Source: Polydactylus sextarius
Taxonomy: Eukaryota; Chordata; Actinopteri; Polynemidae
Direction: 5' to 3'
DNA length: 64,000 nt
NCBI GenBank assembly: GCA_016801845.1
Contig: CM028928.1
Location: forward strand, 14,079,827-14,143,826
How positions within the stretch are numbered: position 1 is the stretch's first letter; the number at the start of each line of letters is the position of its first letter. Positions 1 through 13,311 of the stretch are shown here, one piece after another. Position numbers and translations under genes: made by a program. The notes under the pieces are model-generated. The model saw nothing but the letters and a program-made list of their open reading frames with translations, made no database searches and was not told the DNA's origin.

Positions 1-2562
1 TTGTTGGGGAAAAATGCCAGGGGAGTTTCTTTGAAATGGAAAAATAGCATTAAACATTCCATTTGTATTAATTATACTGTACCTCTCATTATCATTGGTG
101 CTCTTAGCAGCTGCAGCAGTGCTGCTGGTGGTATTCGGTTTAAAGCAGCACTCCAAGCAATTATATTAAAGGCAACCATCCATGCCTGAGGCACACTGAA
201 ACTGCCTGTGATGTCACTGAATGAATATAGCTTTAAACTGAAGCATTGTGTCTAGACCTTTGGTCCTGCGAGACATCAGTCACTCAAGTTACTCACCACT
301 AGATTCAATTAATCATAGCCTTAATTCAATCCAGTGGTCGGGCCTCCCAGCTGTAAGCCTCTAAGTGGGTTTTAAGAGAGCTGAAGTCTGCTGGTGCTTG
401 GTTCTCCATGCTGGGGCTGAAGGGTTGCCTGTCGCACAGGGATTTTGTGACACTCCACAGGTCAAGGGTTAGACCCGCATAGGCAGGTGGAGAGGCTACT
501 TGGGTTTGGCCTGCTTTGAGGTGAACATACAAACACAAATATACAAATCCCACACTTGTGCAGTTGAGCAAACATTCAAAACAATGGACTTGTAGATTCA
601 GCTACCCACTCATCAGCTTCCCATGCAAACACCAGGAAGCTAGTGGGATGTGTGTATATGCGCGTGGACATGTACATACACACACACACAGAATACAATG
701 TCAGAACTCGACCTGCAGTAGCAGAAACAGACACTTGTGAAATGCGGTGTGGATCTCCTCAGTCTCATAAATAATGGACTTTGGTGAAGCATCTGTCAAC
801 TTTTCTGTCAACCCTGTTCCAGATGGGAGTCAGACAGGCCAGGCCGGAGCAGCGTGTTACATACACATAACAAACCGCCAACCAGTGTGTCTCATGCCCC
901 TGCGCCCTGTTTACATCAGCACACTGACACCCACACTCACCTGCACGCCTCAACATATCTACTGATTTATTAGGTCTTGCACCCGTCTTCCTCGACCGTC
1001 TCTTCTCTGATTTGCTTGTTGCACACACACACAAAAACATATGCAATCATTGCAAGAAAAAAAAGAATAATTACGTTCTGAAGGACCTACCCATTGTTTG
1101 ATAAATAAAAGTAAAAAGAAATACATCCTACTCTCTGTCTAAATATACACATATCCCCCAAAAGCTCTTTGAGTAAACGCATCAGTAGCACCTCCTCACT
1201 TGGTGGTGGTAAACACACACCTCCAGTGCTCTATGTGTTTGTTGACTTAAATATGGCACAGCTCACTTCACATTAAACACTCGCTGTGTGTTCCTTCACA
1301 GTGTAGCCACAGAGCTTTCCACTCACTAAGTCATACTTCCTTGGCATCTGGCTCAGGGAGATCTGGGTATGTTGTCTGCGGGCACAAGGCCAGGAAAAGG
1401 AAAGCGAGCAAGGAAACGAGCAGGCTCAGGGTTTGCGCACCGGAACAAGTTTCGGTAGCGGCTTTGTCTCTTGCGTTCCTCTCCCCTCCTCAAGCTCCCA
1501 CCCCCTCTGGCAGCTAGGTGGTAGGATGAGTGGGTCTGGTACTACCGGGTGGCGGTTACTGTACGGTTGCTTTATGGACTAAAGCACTGTCTTCCCGGCC
1601 TTGTCGTAATAGAGGATTCAGCTCATAAAGCAGCATCATGATTTGCAATAAGCAGAGTTAGGGGAGAGTAATGAAGGTGTAAATCAACGCAGCCATTCTT
1701 TTCTCTTTTTTTTTTTACTCTTTTAATCTGACGTTGGCAGTCTCTCTCCCTTTCTCCTTTCTATTCCGTCCACTCCCAACTCTACCACCTCTTCCCCCCT
1801 TTCTCTCCCTTTGCAGTAATGGAAAGCTTGGCACCCTGTAATAAAGCAGAGCGAGCAGCAGTATTAGTAAACAGTCTCTGCAATCATTCAGCCAAGTCCA
1901 ACTCCTTTATTTTGTGTGTGCGCGTGAAGTATTTCGTACCCCCATACGGTGTTAGGGTTGTGGGCGTGGGGGCTAATGAATGAGGATGGAATGAGGAGTA
2001 TTTAATTCCAGTGTGGGAGAGGGAGAGGCAGGGACTATTTGTTGAGCCTTCTCATAAGAACGCCTTTGTTTTCATTTTTTCACAGAGGTTCCAAACAAAA
2101 AGCCTGTCCTTTTTTTCAGTGGCGGCATTGGGAATGTAGATGCAAATTTGCTGCACACAAGCTTTGCAAAGTGGAATAGGACCACACAGCCATCAGCAGG
2201 GCACTGGGGCTTGCCTCACCCACTGCCCTTTACTTGAATAGAGATGTCATCAGAATTTTGAAATGGAGTAGTAAGTCGGACTGGAAGCAGTCATCAAAAA
2301 AGAGAGGGTCCAGTACTTCTGAGTTAAAATGGCTTGCTGGGAATCATGTTAAAATTTCCATTCCTTGCTCCAAATCGATCGTATGGGTCCCTGCTCTCCA
2401 ATATCCATGGTCACCTTTGCTATAAAGTAGGGTATTACTTCTATAATGCAGTGGGGTTTCATTCTGTGACCAGTGAGGAGAGGAAGGAAAAGAAATGTAT
2501 CTGCTGACCTCAAACACAAAGAAATGATGGCAGTGGATAATGAAAGAAAGTGTCCTGAATTT

Positions 2563-2564
<2 letters not shown>

Positions 2565-2596
<32 letters not shown>

Positions 2597-2612
2597 CGTG
2601 TGTGTGTGTGTG
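2565..2612. repeat. (TA)n(TG)n microsatellite
   Basis: A short TA run passes into a TG run broken by one CG step. It is a simple dinucleotide repeat with no coding content. Confidence 0.95.
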
Positions 2613-5600
2613 GGTTTGCCAGTTCATGAGAAAGATTAGTTGCTTCAAGTCCGCCCATGACATTGGGTTGAATTATTTTCCTCGTCTGCCTGTTTAACTT
2701 CAGGTAGCCTCCGTGGACACGTTAATGCAGTATTGATTGTTTATCTGTAATAACACCGTGCTGTTGCCGCTCTGGTGACAACAGGGGAGGGGTAGTATAG
2801 GGTTTGGGGGATAGAGGGGAGGTGGGTGCTGCGGGTGGTAAGGTGGTGATAGATAACACGCTATACCCTCTTTTGACTGGTGGCTGGCGATTGTGAATCT
2901 GGGGGTAAAACGAGGTGGCTGAACATATCCTATCTGGCAATAGTCCAGGTGTGAAATAGAAAATAGAAACTGGGGGTGAAAACGTCAGCGCAATGTGGGC
3001 GCTGCTCGATAAGGCTGTCTCCTGTCTCAGAATAATTCAATCTTCTGCCCTGACCATTCTGGTAACTTTCCAATGCCAGCACCAGCGTCCACCCACTCTC
3101 TGCCCCTGGGCCTGGAGCCCATATGGCCAGCTACAGCATCTAGCCGTGACCTATGGCCGGGCCTGTTGTCGAGCCAACCCTCCCGAGGAGCTTGGTAATT
3201 ACAAATAAGCTGGAAGTCACACCAGCCACGAGAAAAGGTGAGTGTGATTAAAGATGTGTGTACAGCAAAGTTCAAGGGGTGCTCCACCGGCATGCCAGCA
3301 TATTGAATCGTGTGTCTCTGCAGTGCTCGGGAATCAAATGCTAACTTGGATCAATCAGGCATCTTTGTTCATTAGCGTCGTCCGATCCCAGGAGTGGCAA
3401 TAAAAAAACTACCCATCACAGCGCTCATTTCTGTGATGAGGCAGCCGTCCCTCGGGGATAACTAGCTGAGGTAAATAAACATGAGTCACAGTTAAGGTCA
3501 GAGGAGATCATGGCCGTCTGTTGTTCATCTCAGAGGACGTCTGAATCCCTTTTGACATGATTGGATTGAGAACTGTGTAGAAAGACCCTTATTTTAGCTG
3601 CAACACTGTCGGATCTCATCAAGATTTATCACAAGCAATGAAAAACCATTAAATATGATCCTTTCATTTCTCGAGGAGCATCTAACAAAAGCTAACAAAA
3701 TATGTATTTAAACAAAGCATTTGAATTCAGATGCCAGTACAAATGTGGTTTATTTTTAAATGATATTCATACCTACTCCTGTGTTTTCATTTGTTTTTTC
3801 CTTTTTAATCACAAGATTGGGCTGATACCCTGACAGAAGTCCTGTCTGTGACAAATAGCTATCTTAACACTCCAATGCCTCAGTGGTTTTAGATCGGTGC
3901 AGCTTTTTCGTCCAACTTAAGAGCAGTGAGTATCGGCTATCGTTTTTAGCTTTTATGCGTGCGTATGTGTGTTTAAGCCTCTACTGCTAATAATGTAAAA
4001 ACAGGTGCTCCTAAGTGTCTCCGTGTTATTTTATGGTGGGCTTCTAGCAAAGGTCATTTCTTAGTCGTGGGGGAAACACATTTTCTCCACACAGCCTTTT
4101 ATTAGGGCCATATTTTAGGGGTGTGATGTCTTTGTTTTAGCTACATGTATTATTTAGTGTTGTGTGACAATTGTGTTTGTAGCTGTCTTGCTGCTGACCT
4201 GCTGTTACAGTCAATATACGCCTGAATGGAAATGTGCTTCCACGTAGTTCCCTCTCATGTAATTGTCACAACAGGGAGGCTAAGACAAACGTGGGAACAC
4301 AACTCCCTCACTGATTTTCAATTCACTCTGCAAAATTTGACCTTTGTGTTGCCCAATCAATGTATCCGCTTTCAGAGACGCACTATTCATTTAAAAGGAA
4401 AGGCTGCGGCATGATCTGATATGCTGGCAGGGCAATATTATTAGAGGGTAAACAACATTATTGATATAAAAATAACAGCTTTTAATTACCAGATTTATTG
4501 TGGGTATTATTCCTTTATTGATGCTGCTCTGGCCTTTTGCTCCAGACTGCGCTGGGCTAAATGTACAGAAAAACAGGCTCTTGCGCTTGGCTGCACATGG
4601 CAAATACAAACACTTGGGAAGCAAACACTGATTTGCATAGAGACGGAGGCTCCCATAACCACCAGTGTATCACCACAAAGGCCACAGTGGGGGAAAGCAG
4701 GAAGCCAGCAGACCCCTCCGCTGAGTCTCCTCCATCCTCCCATGCCCTCCCACCCTCCCCCTCCGTCATTGTTAGTCCCTCAGAAGAGGGCTGTGCTAGA
4801 CCACACGGCTGCGGGTGACAAAACATGTGCTTTGGTGAACACACAGGAAAGCAAACAACCGAGGATGTCTCATCTGCTAACGTGCCACCCAATGAATGCC
4901 ATTAAGCTATTATTTCTTTGCTCTTTATGTGCGAGGATGTCTCGTGCCCATTTGTTCTGCCGTTGAGCGAGGATGACCACATCTGTTTGCCACCAGGGTA
5001 CTAGGCGTTATTAATCTTTGCGAGAGGACATTTAGTGAAATCAAACCCCCATTTATTAGCCCCTAGCGCAGGGCTGGAGAACTGGCGAGGGGAGATAATG
5101 ACTTTAAGCTCCCATTTAGTCAATTAATTCTGAGAAGTGGAATCAGAAACTGCTCTCTAAAAAGTAAGTCTCTGTTGTTTATGATAGCACAGTTCAAAAC
5201 CATATAAAGTTGGGACATAATGATGCTACCCTAACACACAAAGAGAATCAGAAGTGACTCTCGAAGGGTGGGGGGGCTTTTCGCTCAATTGCAAACACTA
5301 CCATAAATGCTGGTGCAAGTTCATAGAGGCCCATCTTTGTTTTTGTCAAAGTGACAACTGGGAGAAGGAAACGAGAGAGCAAGCAATGTGTTGAGAGCTG
5401 GCAACCCACAATTTAGCCCAGACTGCGGAGACATAAAATCAAGTGCACTAGAGGTAGGGTTACTTCAGGAGCCCTCTGTGGTTTCTAAACTGGGCCACTC
5501 TGACGGCGGCTGTGAGAGCGTTGGACTGAGTGATGCGAGCTCTGCTGAATGATGGCACTGTGGAAATAACTAGAAAACGGGGAAAATAGCGGGCTCTCAT

Positions 5601-8100
5601 TGACTTGGCCCAGATTGTATGATTTATATGGGTTATTTGGTATGCATTTGGGCAGCGAGGCAAGGTAATGTGTTTGCAGTGAGCTCTGGAGCGGTGCATT
5701 GGGATGAATGCTGTGGGCACACCCCTGCTTTTGACAGGGATAGTATGAACTAATTTGTTTGGATTACTGTCATTCAGTCAAAAGCACAGTGTCACCTATA
5801 TGACATGTATGAACAGGAAAATGATTAACCACATAATTTCATAATGTGAGGGTAGTGTGAGACTGTCTATATTTTGTCAAGAAAAAAAAAAAATCTGTTG
5901 CTTGCAGGTTATTTCCTCAGACATGATAGTAGAAAATTATCCAGTGACATCTTTTACCTCAAATGATACTGGTAAAAGTAAGTAGAAATGTTGTGAACAC
6001 ATCTTGGATTGAAACTTAATGTGCTATTTAGAGGCAGAAAGAGGGCTTAGAGAACTGTTAACTAATCTTGGTGCTATTCCAGTATTGTAGGTTGAATCCT
6101 AATTTTGACTAGAGGACTCTGGTATTTTGCACCACAGAGCTGACATTCAGTCAGGAATTTCAACTTTGCATTGCAACCTGACTTGAGACTCTCAACTGTT
6201 TATTTACAAGGATTTTGTGACAATGATGATGATGATGATTTTGCCATCTTCAATCAGATTTTTTTTTTTTTTTTACTGTGGTAACATCCCCCAGCTATCT
6301 GAAATCTCTCTTTAGTGATCAATTTCCTCACCTTAATCTGTGAGGCGTGTGCATCTGTACATCATATTGAAGTGGGGTGAAGTTATTTTCAAGACAATGC
6401 GGCAGTGTGTCTAGACGCTGTTTCTCAGCTAAACAAAAGATCAATATATATTGACAGGCTTCTCCGGGATTTTTTTTTTCCTGTTTGGTCTCATGTGTAT
6501 CTATTTTTCTGCAAGGACAAGAGACACATGGCTTGTGTTTATGCAGTTTTGGTAATTTGCAATTGGGAACCCACTTGCGAACCACTAACCCACATGGGCA
6601 ATAAGACAAATGGAGAGCCTCAGATTTGGGTCGAGCGCATGGTTCCCCAATTCACACTTGGGATTTAGCTGGTAAATTTCTCCAGCGGGCAGCATAACAT
6701 GTATTGTGAATGACACCTTCTCCCAGTCAGAGTCCTGTTAACAAACTCAGTCTGAGATGAGGTGAGGAGGAGGGGGGGTCAGGAACAGAAAGCAAGGCCA
6801 AGGAGAGCAGAGATGGTGGAACAGCTTACTCCTGACACCTCCACGCATTAGCAGCCTTTAAGGGCCTCCTCTGTGGATTGTAACATGACCATGTTACCTG
6901 TGGCACTAGTGCCCAACCCTCCTCTCCCTCCCTCATCCTCTTCTCCTCTTGCTTGCCCATCCTCCCACCCGGCTGACATTCTCCTCTCTCACTTTTAATT
7001 GCACCCCAGGGGCTCTTTCTGGGTTGCTGTGGAAGTCTTCGGCTCAACAGGCGCGATAGGGCGCTTTGCCGTGTCGCTCATATTCCTCGTTAGGGGGAAA
7101 AAAAAAACTAGGAAGAGAACGTGGGAGAGGTGGAAGAAGGGACGAAGGTAAGAAGGAGAGACAAGGAGTAGGGCTATTCTAAGAGGTCACCCACAAGTCT
7201 AGATTAGCCTAAAATGCCACCCAGGCCTTTTGTAGCACATGTGCACTGGAAAGGCCATTAGCCAGCCATATCCAATATGTATTGATAAATGCATTTGTGT
7301 GACTCTCTGTGTCCCTGTCTCTATCCTCACGGCCCTGTGTTCGATAAAACCAATAGATACATTTAATAGCTAATTGTTCTGATTCGAAATGTTATCCCAG
7401 GCAATTCTTTGAGCGTAGAATCACGGGGCATTCGAAAATTGGCAGCACACACATTAATCTTGCTTACCCAGCACCCAACACAATGCACGGCTCTTATTGC
7501 TCTATGGCGACTCCACACAATCTGTGACAGGCAATTTAAAGCAATTTACTTTTTTCATTTTTTCATCAAGCATTTTTTTTAATGCAATTAAATGGCACAT
7601 GATATGAAGCGTAGACGGGGCAGGCGAGAGAGCGAGACAAAGAGAGAGTGAGCGTCTGTAGGGGAGGGAGAAAATAAAGGCAGTCTTGTGCTTGTTGTAA
7701 ACACTGCCTCTTAACTGGGAGAATATAATTATGGTGTCATGTTCTATTACACACCTTCATTATGACGATGGTGCTCCCAGAGAAGGCGAACAGGGAAAGA
7801 TGAGACCTGTGGCTCTTTTTCAAAAATCACAGACAGCGGCGTGTGTTTGTGGAAGATGGCTGCGAATGAGAACACACACTCTCTCTCTCTCTCTGTCATG
7901 TTTAAACCATCTTTCTTCAGTTTCTGTTTCTCTAAAGGAAAATTTCTGCCTTTTACAATTTGCACTTGTAGTTTTGGCCAATGTTTCCGTCAGTTTTAAT
8001 AACACTGTGGTGCGATGGTGACAAAATAATATCACAGTGGCATTGCTACAACAGTGGAGCAATGTCAGTGTTGCATTTGAGCACTTTTTTTACTTTTACT

Positions 8101-8133
8101 TGTTTACTTGTACATTTTTAGTACAAGTAAACA
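8101..8133. repeat. Perfect 13-bp inverted repeat (hairpin)
   Basis: The left arm TGTTTACTTGTAC (8101-8113) and right arm GTACAAGTAAACA (8121-8133) are exact reverse complements around a 7-base loop. The arms carry a forkhead-like TGTTTAC core, and the surrounding ACTTTTACTTG text resembles the edges of the common teleost MITE family seen again at 40994-41372. This could therefore be a MITE scrap rather than a regulatory site. Confidence 0.75.
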
Positions 8134-8459
8134 TGAGACAATGACCTCATGAAATGTTGGTGATAATCTATAATAAAACTGCCCGTAAAAACAAAGAGTC
8201 GAAGCTCAGTCGGTAAACTGGGATGATTACAAATAGACCATTTGAGTGATCATTTAACTGTTGTGTCTTCCAAATAAGTGATAAACTGTGTTTAGCACAG
8301 AGTTAATGTGGAATGCTTGTGCTTTTTGACCTATCAGACAGGCTGTATTCACACTGTAAGCCTTAGTGCCTTTCTTTTCAACTCTCATGAGGAAGAAGAG
8401 AGCCAAATTTTTAATTATGGCTTTTTATGGAGCAATGGCTGCTGCTACTGTACAGTGAT

Positions 8460-8464
<5 letters not shown>

Positions 8465-8490
<26 letters not shown>
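8465..8490. repeat. (TG)13 microsatellite
   Basis: An uninterrupted TG dinucleotide run. Confidence 0.95.
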
Positions 8491-11400
8491 GAGTCAGAGC
8501 CAGGAGTGGTGGGATTGTGAAACACATTTCATGCACTATTTTAGGTTGTCAAGCACTACTTTTAACGATTGATTCATGTCAGTGTAAAGTGACTTGTATT
8601 GTCCTAATAGCCTTATTGGTAGCAATGTTGGCCCATTCTTATCATCAATAGTTTGAGTAATTTAAGTCATTTTACATATACACTTAAAGTCCCTTGAAAT
8701 CATCCTCCATCTTTCTTTCATTGTCGTTCTCATGCCATACAACTGTAAGGAAGCAGGCATTTTGTCACAGCCACTGAGCTATATGTGATACCATAGTATT
8801 CTTAACCCATTGTGACATGTTTCTGACGTAGCAAAATAAAGCTATAGCTGACTTACTCCTGGTCGTGGTCCCTTGTCAAAAGAATTATCAGGGCAGGAAG
8901 CTGTACGATATGGCTTCCAGGGTATGACAAATGTGGTCAAGGGGCGAACATTCCTCAGGGACGGCGGAGCCCTCCTCACAGTGAAAGCATTAGCTTTCCA
9001 CAGTGACATTATGAAGAAATCCATTGAAAAGGCCGGCTTCCCAGTGCTGGGGGACTGGAGGTAGAAAGCTTCATGAGTCTACCCAAGAGACTGACTGGTA
9101 TTTCCAACCATGCTGAAGCCTAGAGCAAATCAATAGCTCAAAGTCCCACATGCTCCTCACCAGTGTCAATTAAGTAAATTCATAAAGTCGAGTGTGCTGG
9201 GAGTTGGGAGAAAGAAATAAAAAGGGAAATACTAGAAAGAGGGTGAGAGAAAGCAAGGAAAAATGATCCAGTCATCTTGCAAATTTGGAACAGAAACGGA
9301 GCTTCTGCCATGAGATTTACAGCTTAGAGAAAGCAGAGGGGTGGTCTGAGAGGCTGTTTCTCAACGGGTGTTATTAAGAAACCTGACAGTCCATCTCACT
9401 TTCACCTGCCTCCATCAGCATGCACACTGTTGACCTGGGAGTCCCCCCCCCACCCCTTCACCCTGTGCTGAGCCAGGCAGAGGACACATGCAAAGTGACT
9501 GGCTTTCAGCGAAAAAGCCCAGCGATAATGCATATCAACTCAGGCCTATGCAAGCAAAGTAGGCAGAAGCGGGGGGAGGGATGGAAGGGTGGAGGTTGAG
9601 GGGGGAAGTGCTATAAACTGCAACGCATGAGGGAAAAGAGAAAGAGGCGACCTAACCCCCCAGCTTCAACCGCTTGCAATTTGCCTCATAAGGGGAAAGC
9701 AGGGCATGCCTTGGCTTCCTCTGGAAGACAGGTAGTGTAATGGATGGGCCGGTCTCCCAGCCTGACTGCTGACACTGCTCTGACAGGACGTTTCTACCTC
9801 TCCTTCACCCTCCGACTCTCTCCCTGTTTGCCCCTAAGTGTTGTCACGGTAACTACATCTGATATCAAAGACTTTTAGCGGGTGTTTTCTGCATGCTGGG
9901 ATTCCACTTAATCGACATTTGTTCTGATAGCTGTGAACGGTTTTCGACTGCATATCACATATATCTCTATTTTCAGCTCCTCCTATTCAAGAATCTGCGA
10001 GGACATTGCAACATTTATCAATAAAAAGGAGTTCACAGTTGACAGTTGTCTTTACATGACATAGGAGTCTGCGGCCTTGATGCACTGTAGGATGGGTTTG
10101 TAGGAGTGGAAGTAAACAAGATAGTCAAACTGGTCTGTTAGAACCAGTCAAAAAGATAAAGCCAAACAGCTGAAAACACACCCACTGTCAAACTCTGTAT
10201 TATCTTTTGAACCGAATCCCTCCTCTTCAACTGCAAACAGCTTGACAGACAGGAGTGAAATATGCAGTTACTGTACTTTGTTTACTGAGCCTACAAAGAC
10301 ACACAGGCGACATCAAACCCCCTGTACAAAAGTTGCTACAAAGCTGTCCCAGTCGATGTGGTGAGACATCTGTTTGTATAAAGCTCAGCGGTTGTTCTCT
10401 GAAATTGCTTGATGGTTGTTCTTTATTTCCGTTGTATCAGATTTTCAGATACTAAACTTAGCGCCACTATTCGAGACAAAGCCGTGGTATTGTGACAGCT
10501 TCCACCACTGCTTCCAACTCCCCTTAGCCGACACCTTTCCTCCTGCTCCGCTCCTTTTCTCTCGCTCCATTTCCCTCAATCCCTTCAGTCTGTCTGGCCC
10601 CACTTCTGCATGCAGGTCAGGGTACTTAATTCATGTCCAGAGACATAGTTTCCTCGTTCCACAACATACCGTGTGAAAGGAAAGCCAACCAGACGTGCCA
10701 TACATTGGGGCTATCCTGTGCGCTCCTCTCCCCCTACACATGCCTTCTGAGAACAAGCGATATGGAGGAACGAAGCAGACACTCCCCAGTGGACCCACTG
10801 ATAACCCTCCTACCAAACCCCAGCCGAGGACTGCCGGCGGCCTGGATATTGCCCAGCCTGGGAGGAATAATGAGAACAAAAGCAGAATACATGGCCTTCT
10901 TTCTCTTTCTAGCTACCCTTCCTCCTCTTCCACCCCCGTCCTGTTCTGTTCCTTTCTCTCACTGGCCAGTGCTCTCTGTATCAGCCCTGGGAGGACGGTG
11001 GACAGGGACGGCAAAGGAAAAGGGAAGGGTAGGGGAAATGATTGAGGGAGCAGAGATATTCCACTACTCACATCAGAGCCCGTCTTTGTGGTTTGCAAAC
11101 AATCATTTTGTTCAGTATCTTTACAATGATCTTAAGGTAATAAACTGGCGTTGACATTGCCCAGGGTCTCCATTGGCATTCTGCTGGGTCTGATAGCAAA
11201 GTGTGCTGTAACAGATTGTTTGAAAAGATAGAATGGGCTGCTCCACGCAGAGCCCTGCACTCTATTAGATGTTGATTCAAGAGCTCAATGCAGATAAAAC
11301 AGCTCTACATGTGATGTACAAGATGTAAGCTTATACACTGATGTGTAAAAATTATAATCTGATATTTATCAGGTTGGGCAACATTCAGCCTGCCCATCAA

Positions 11401-11924
11401 CCAGATGACTGACATATCCACATACGGCACATGCAGATGAATGTATATCAGAACTTGCTTGGCAGTGAATGTGTGTGAATAGAGGAATCTGCTGTCCACA
11501 TTGCTTTGGTCTTATGTTTATATTCAAATTCTTCTGCTTTGAGTATTTTAATGTTAATGAGTAGAGAGCAGACTTGTTAGGGACATATTTATAAGACCTG
11601 AGGACTGCAACTATTTTTCATTACAAATGATCACTCATGTTAATATTTTGTGATAAACAGTTTGGCTTATGAAAGAATTTCAAGGTGATGTGTTCAAATT
11701 GGTTGTTTTAAACGATTCCCAAAATGACAAATCAGAGAATTTGAGATGCTAAATTTAAATGAATGTTTCTTATTAGAGTTGGGTGACTGGTTAAATATCA
11801 AACTGGTTTAAAAAAATTACAAACACCAGTCTAGACCAGTATTAGACATTTACTTACAAGCTATGACATTTAACTGAAAAGACACTTCTGAGTGAAACAT
11901 AAGACTGAGAGCCTGTGAATGAGA

Positions 11925-11963
11925 ATGTAGTGACTCCAGTCTTTATTACTGGAGTCACTACAT
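11925..11963. repeat. Perfect 16-bp inverted repeat (hairpin)
   Basis: The arms ATGTAGTGACTCCAGT (11925-11940) and ACTGGAGTCACTACAT (11948-11963) pair without mismatch around a 7-base loop. The flanks (about 11770-12060) are AT-rich and repeat-like. A foldback or MITE origin is the simplest explanation, but no target duplication was found. Confidence 0.85.
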
Positions 11964-12339
11964 GGTGCATGGTGGCAGTAATGTGCTTGGTTACTTGGTT
12001 TGCCAAGTACTTACAAACACAAATAATAGAGCCAGTGCATAAAGTGCACTCCTTTCATAGTAACAAAGGTCTGCCAACAATGGATGAAAAAACAGAAACT
12101 GACCCAACTCTATTTGGCATTTTGACATAAAAATTGACTTGGTCACTAATTCTTTCAGAACTAAGAAACCATCACAAAAAATAAGACTCCAAACTTGAGA
12201 CAAAATTTGTTTTAATTGAAAATGATGAATGAAGTGGACAGAGCTGGAAAATATGGTGCGAAAATAGATCACAAGCCCAGAAACATACATTGCAGTGACA
12301 AATACTGCAATGACAAAAAAAAAAAAAAATCTCACTACT

Positions 12340-12845
12340 GTGTAGTCTGGCGGTGCACATGGCTGCCAGCCTGCTGCTGTCCGTGCAGAGTGAGCCTCTG
12401 GCTGACACGTGTGAGATATCTGGCTCACTGGACATTTTTTATTTATTTTATTTTTTTATTAATTTTTATCTAGATATAGAGATATCTAGATATATAGATG
12501 GTTTCTCACAGAACTCTCTGGTAGGTATCTCTGGTATCACTGGTGGGTATCTCCTCCTGTGAGTCTGAGTCGGTCACGCTGCAACTGAAAGTAAAAACGC
12601 AAAAGGCAGAGCTGTATTTACCGTAGTCCCCTGTCAGCACCTGTAGTCTCAATATGGCAGCATACGGTGGTGCTTTTCATTGCGCGGGTCCCTCTCAATT
12701 TATATAAATTGAAAATTCAAAACCTACCAGAACATTTTGACTTGTTGATGGAGGTAATTACTAATTATTAAGATCATAGTTGTCAGTGAAAAAATGATTT
12801 TTGTCAATAGACAACCAGAAAAATGACACATTGTGGCTTTAAAAC
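12340..12845. mobile_element. Possible interspersed repeat fragment, family unassigned
   Basis: The text from the GTCTGGCGGTGCAC region to the CACATTGTGGCTTTAAA boundary resembles a dispersed teleost repeat seen in many fish introns. This is recognition from memory, not a search. No intact terminal repeats or target duplication were found, and no transposase frame is present. A short ATCTAGATAT-type palindromic patch sits at about 12467-12497. Confidence 0.3.
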
Positions 12846-13162
12846 TATTGTACTATTGTGGTGTTGATTTTTACTTATTCTGTGTTTTTTTTTTAACTCC
12901 ATTAATTCCAGACTTTTGGCTACAAATTAACTTCATATATCTTTATCTTTTTTAATTTACAAAAAGCAAACATCTGGAGGCGTCTGTTTTTACAGCTGTA
13001 CTTAGTCTTGTGTTTTAGCTGTACTGCATTTTCAAAAAGGTCTAAACACAACCGAGTTGGTTTTGACTACAGGTTGTGAATCAGGACAAGAGTGTGTTCA
13101 GTGACAAATTGCTGCCTCCCCTCCCTGTATTGACTCTGTGTTTTTCTGTGTAAATGTTTCAG

Positions 13163-13213
13163 ATGCTGGTTGCCACCCTATGTGAGACTGAGGAGCCTTT
13201 CCTGCTTCAGTAG
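13163..13213 (+). other. Upstream ORF 1 in cdh6 leader (16 codons)
   Basis: An ATG immediately after the inferred acceptor opens 16 codons ending in TAG. The ATG context (AG then ATGC) is weak if this base is truly the first of the exon, and depends on the upstream exon's last bases. It is separate from the main frame and ends about 98 nt before the main ATG. Confidence 0.5.
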
Positions 13214-13221
13214 ATTGCAGC

Positions 13222-13245
13222 ATGAGGACTGATCCGATACTCTGA
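13222..13245 (+). other. Upstream ORF 2 in cdh6 leader (7 codons)
   Basis: ATGAGG in an A/G-rich context opens seven codons ending in TGA, 66 nt before the main start. The spacing allows reinitiation at the main ATG. Confidence 0.5.
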
Positions 13246-13311
13246 CCAGAGAACACTGGACACAGACCACTGAATAGGGTGGAGAAGACAGAAGGTTGTG
13301 GTGGAGTGGCC

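Larger units (their letters stand above)
1..13162. other. cdh6 upstream flank or intron 1, no coding exon seen
   Basis: No reading frame here has cadherin-like or other recognisable protein content. The first visible exon of the downstream cadherin has a good acceptor at 13161-13162, so its noncoding first exon and promoter must lie upstream, either in this stretch or before the window. I cannot place them. The stretch holds short microsatellites, an acceptor-like pyrimidine tract near 1690-1816, two perfect hairpins (8101-8133, 11925-11963) and a possible repeat fragment at 12340-12845. Some long unique segments (about 4980-5160 and 7200-7560) look like conserved noncoding DNA in composition only. 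Confidence 0.6.
13163..13311 (+). other. cdh6: cdh6 5' UTR part of first coding exon
   Basis: A pyrimidine-rich run ending in TTTCAG at 13157-13162 makes a convincing acceptor. From there to the ATG at 13312 is untranslated leader. It contains two complete short upstream ORFs (13163-13213 and 13222-13245), both ending before the main start. The exact transcript start and the upstream noncoding exon are not visible. Confidence 0.75.

Noticed and set aside
10633..11154. 173-codon plus-strand open frame upstream of cdh6
   Set aside because: No recognisable domain, low-complexity Pro/Leu patches; overlapping frames are equally open.
11925..11963. miRNA precursor
   Set aside because: The 16-bp stem with a 7-base loop is shorter than a usual pri-miRNA stem and the flanks do not extend the pairing.
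13279..13311. Upstream GTG start for cdh6
   Set aside because: The in-frame GTG at 13279 adds 11 residues before the signal peptide; vertebrate translation should use the ATG at 13312 in its strong Kozak context.
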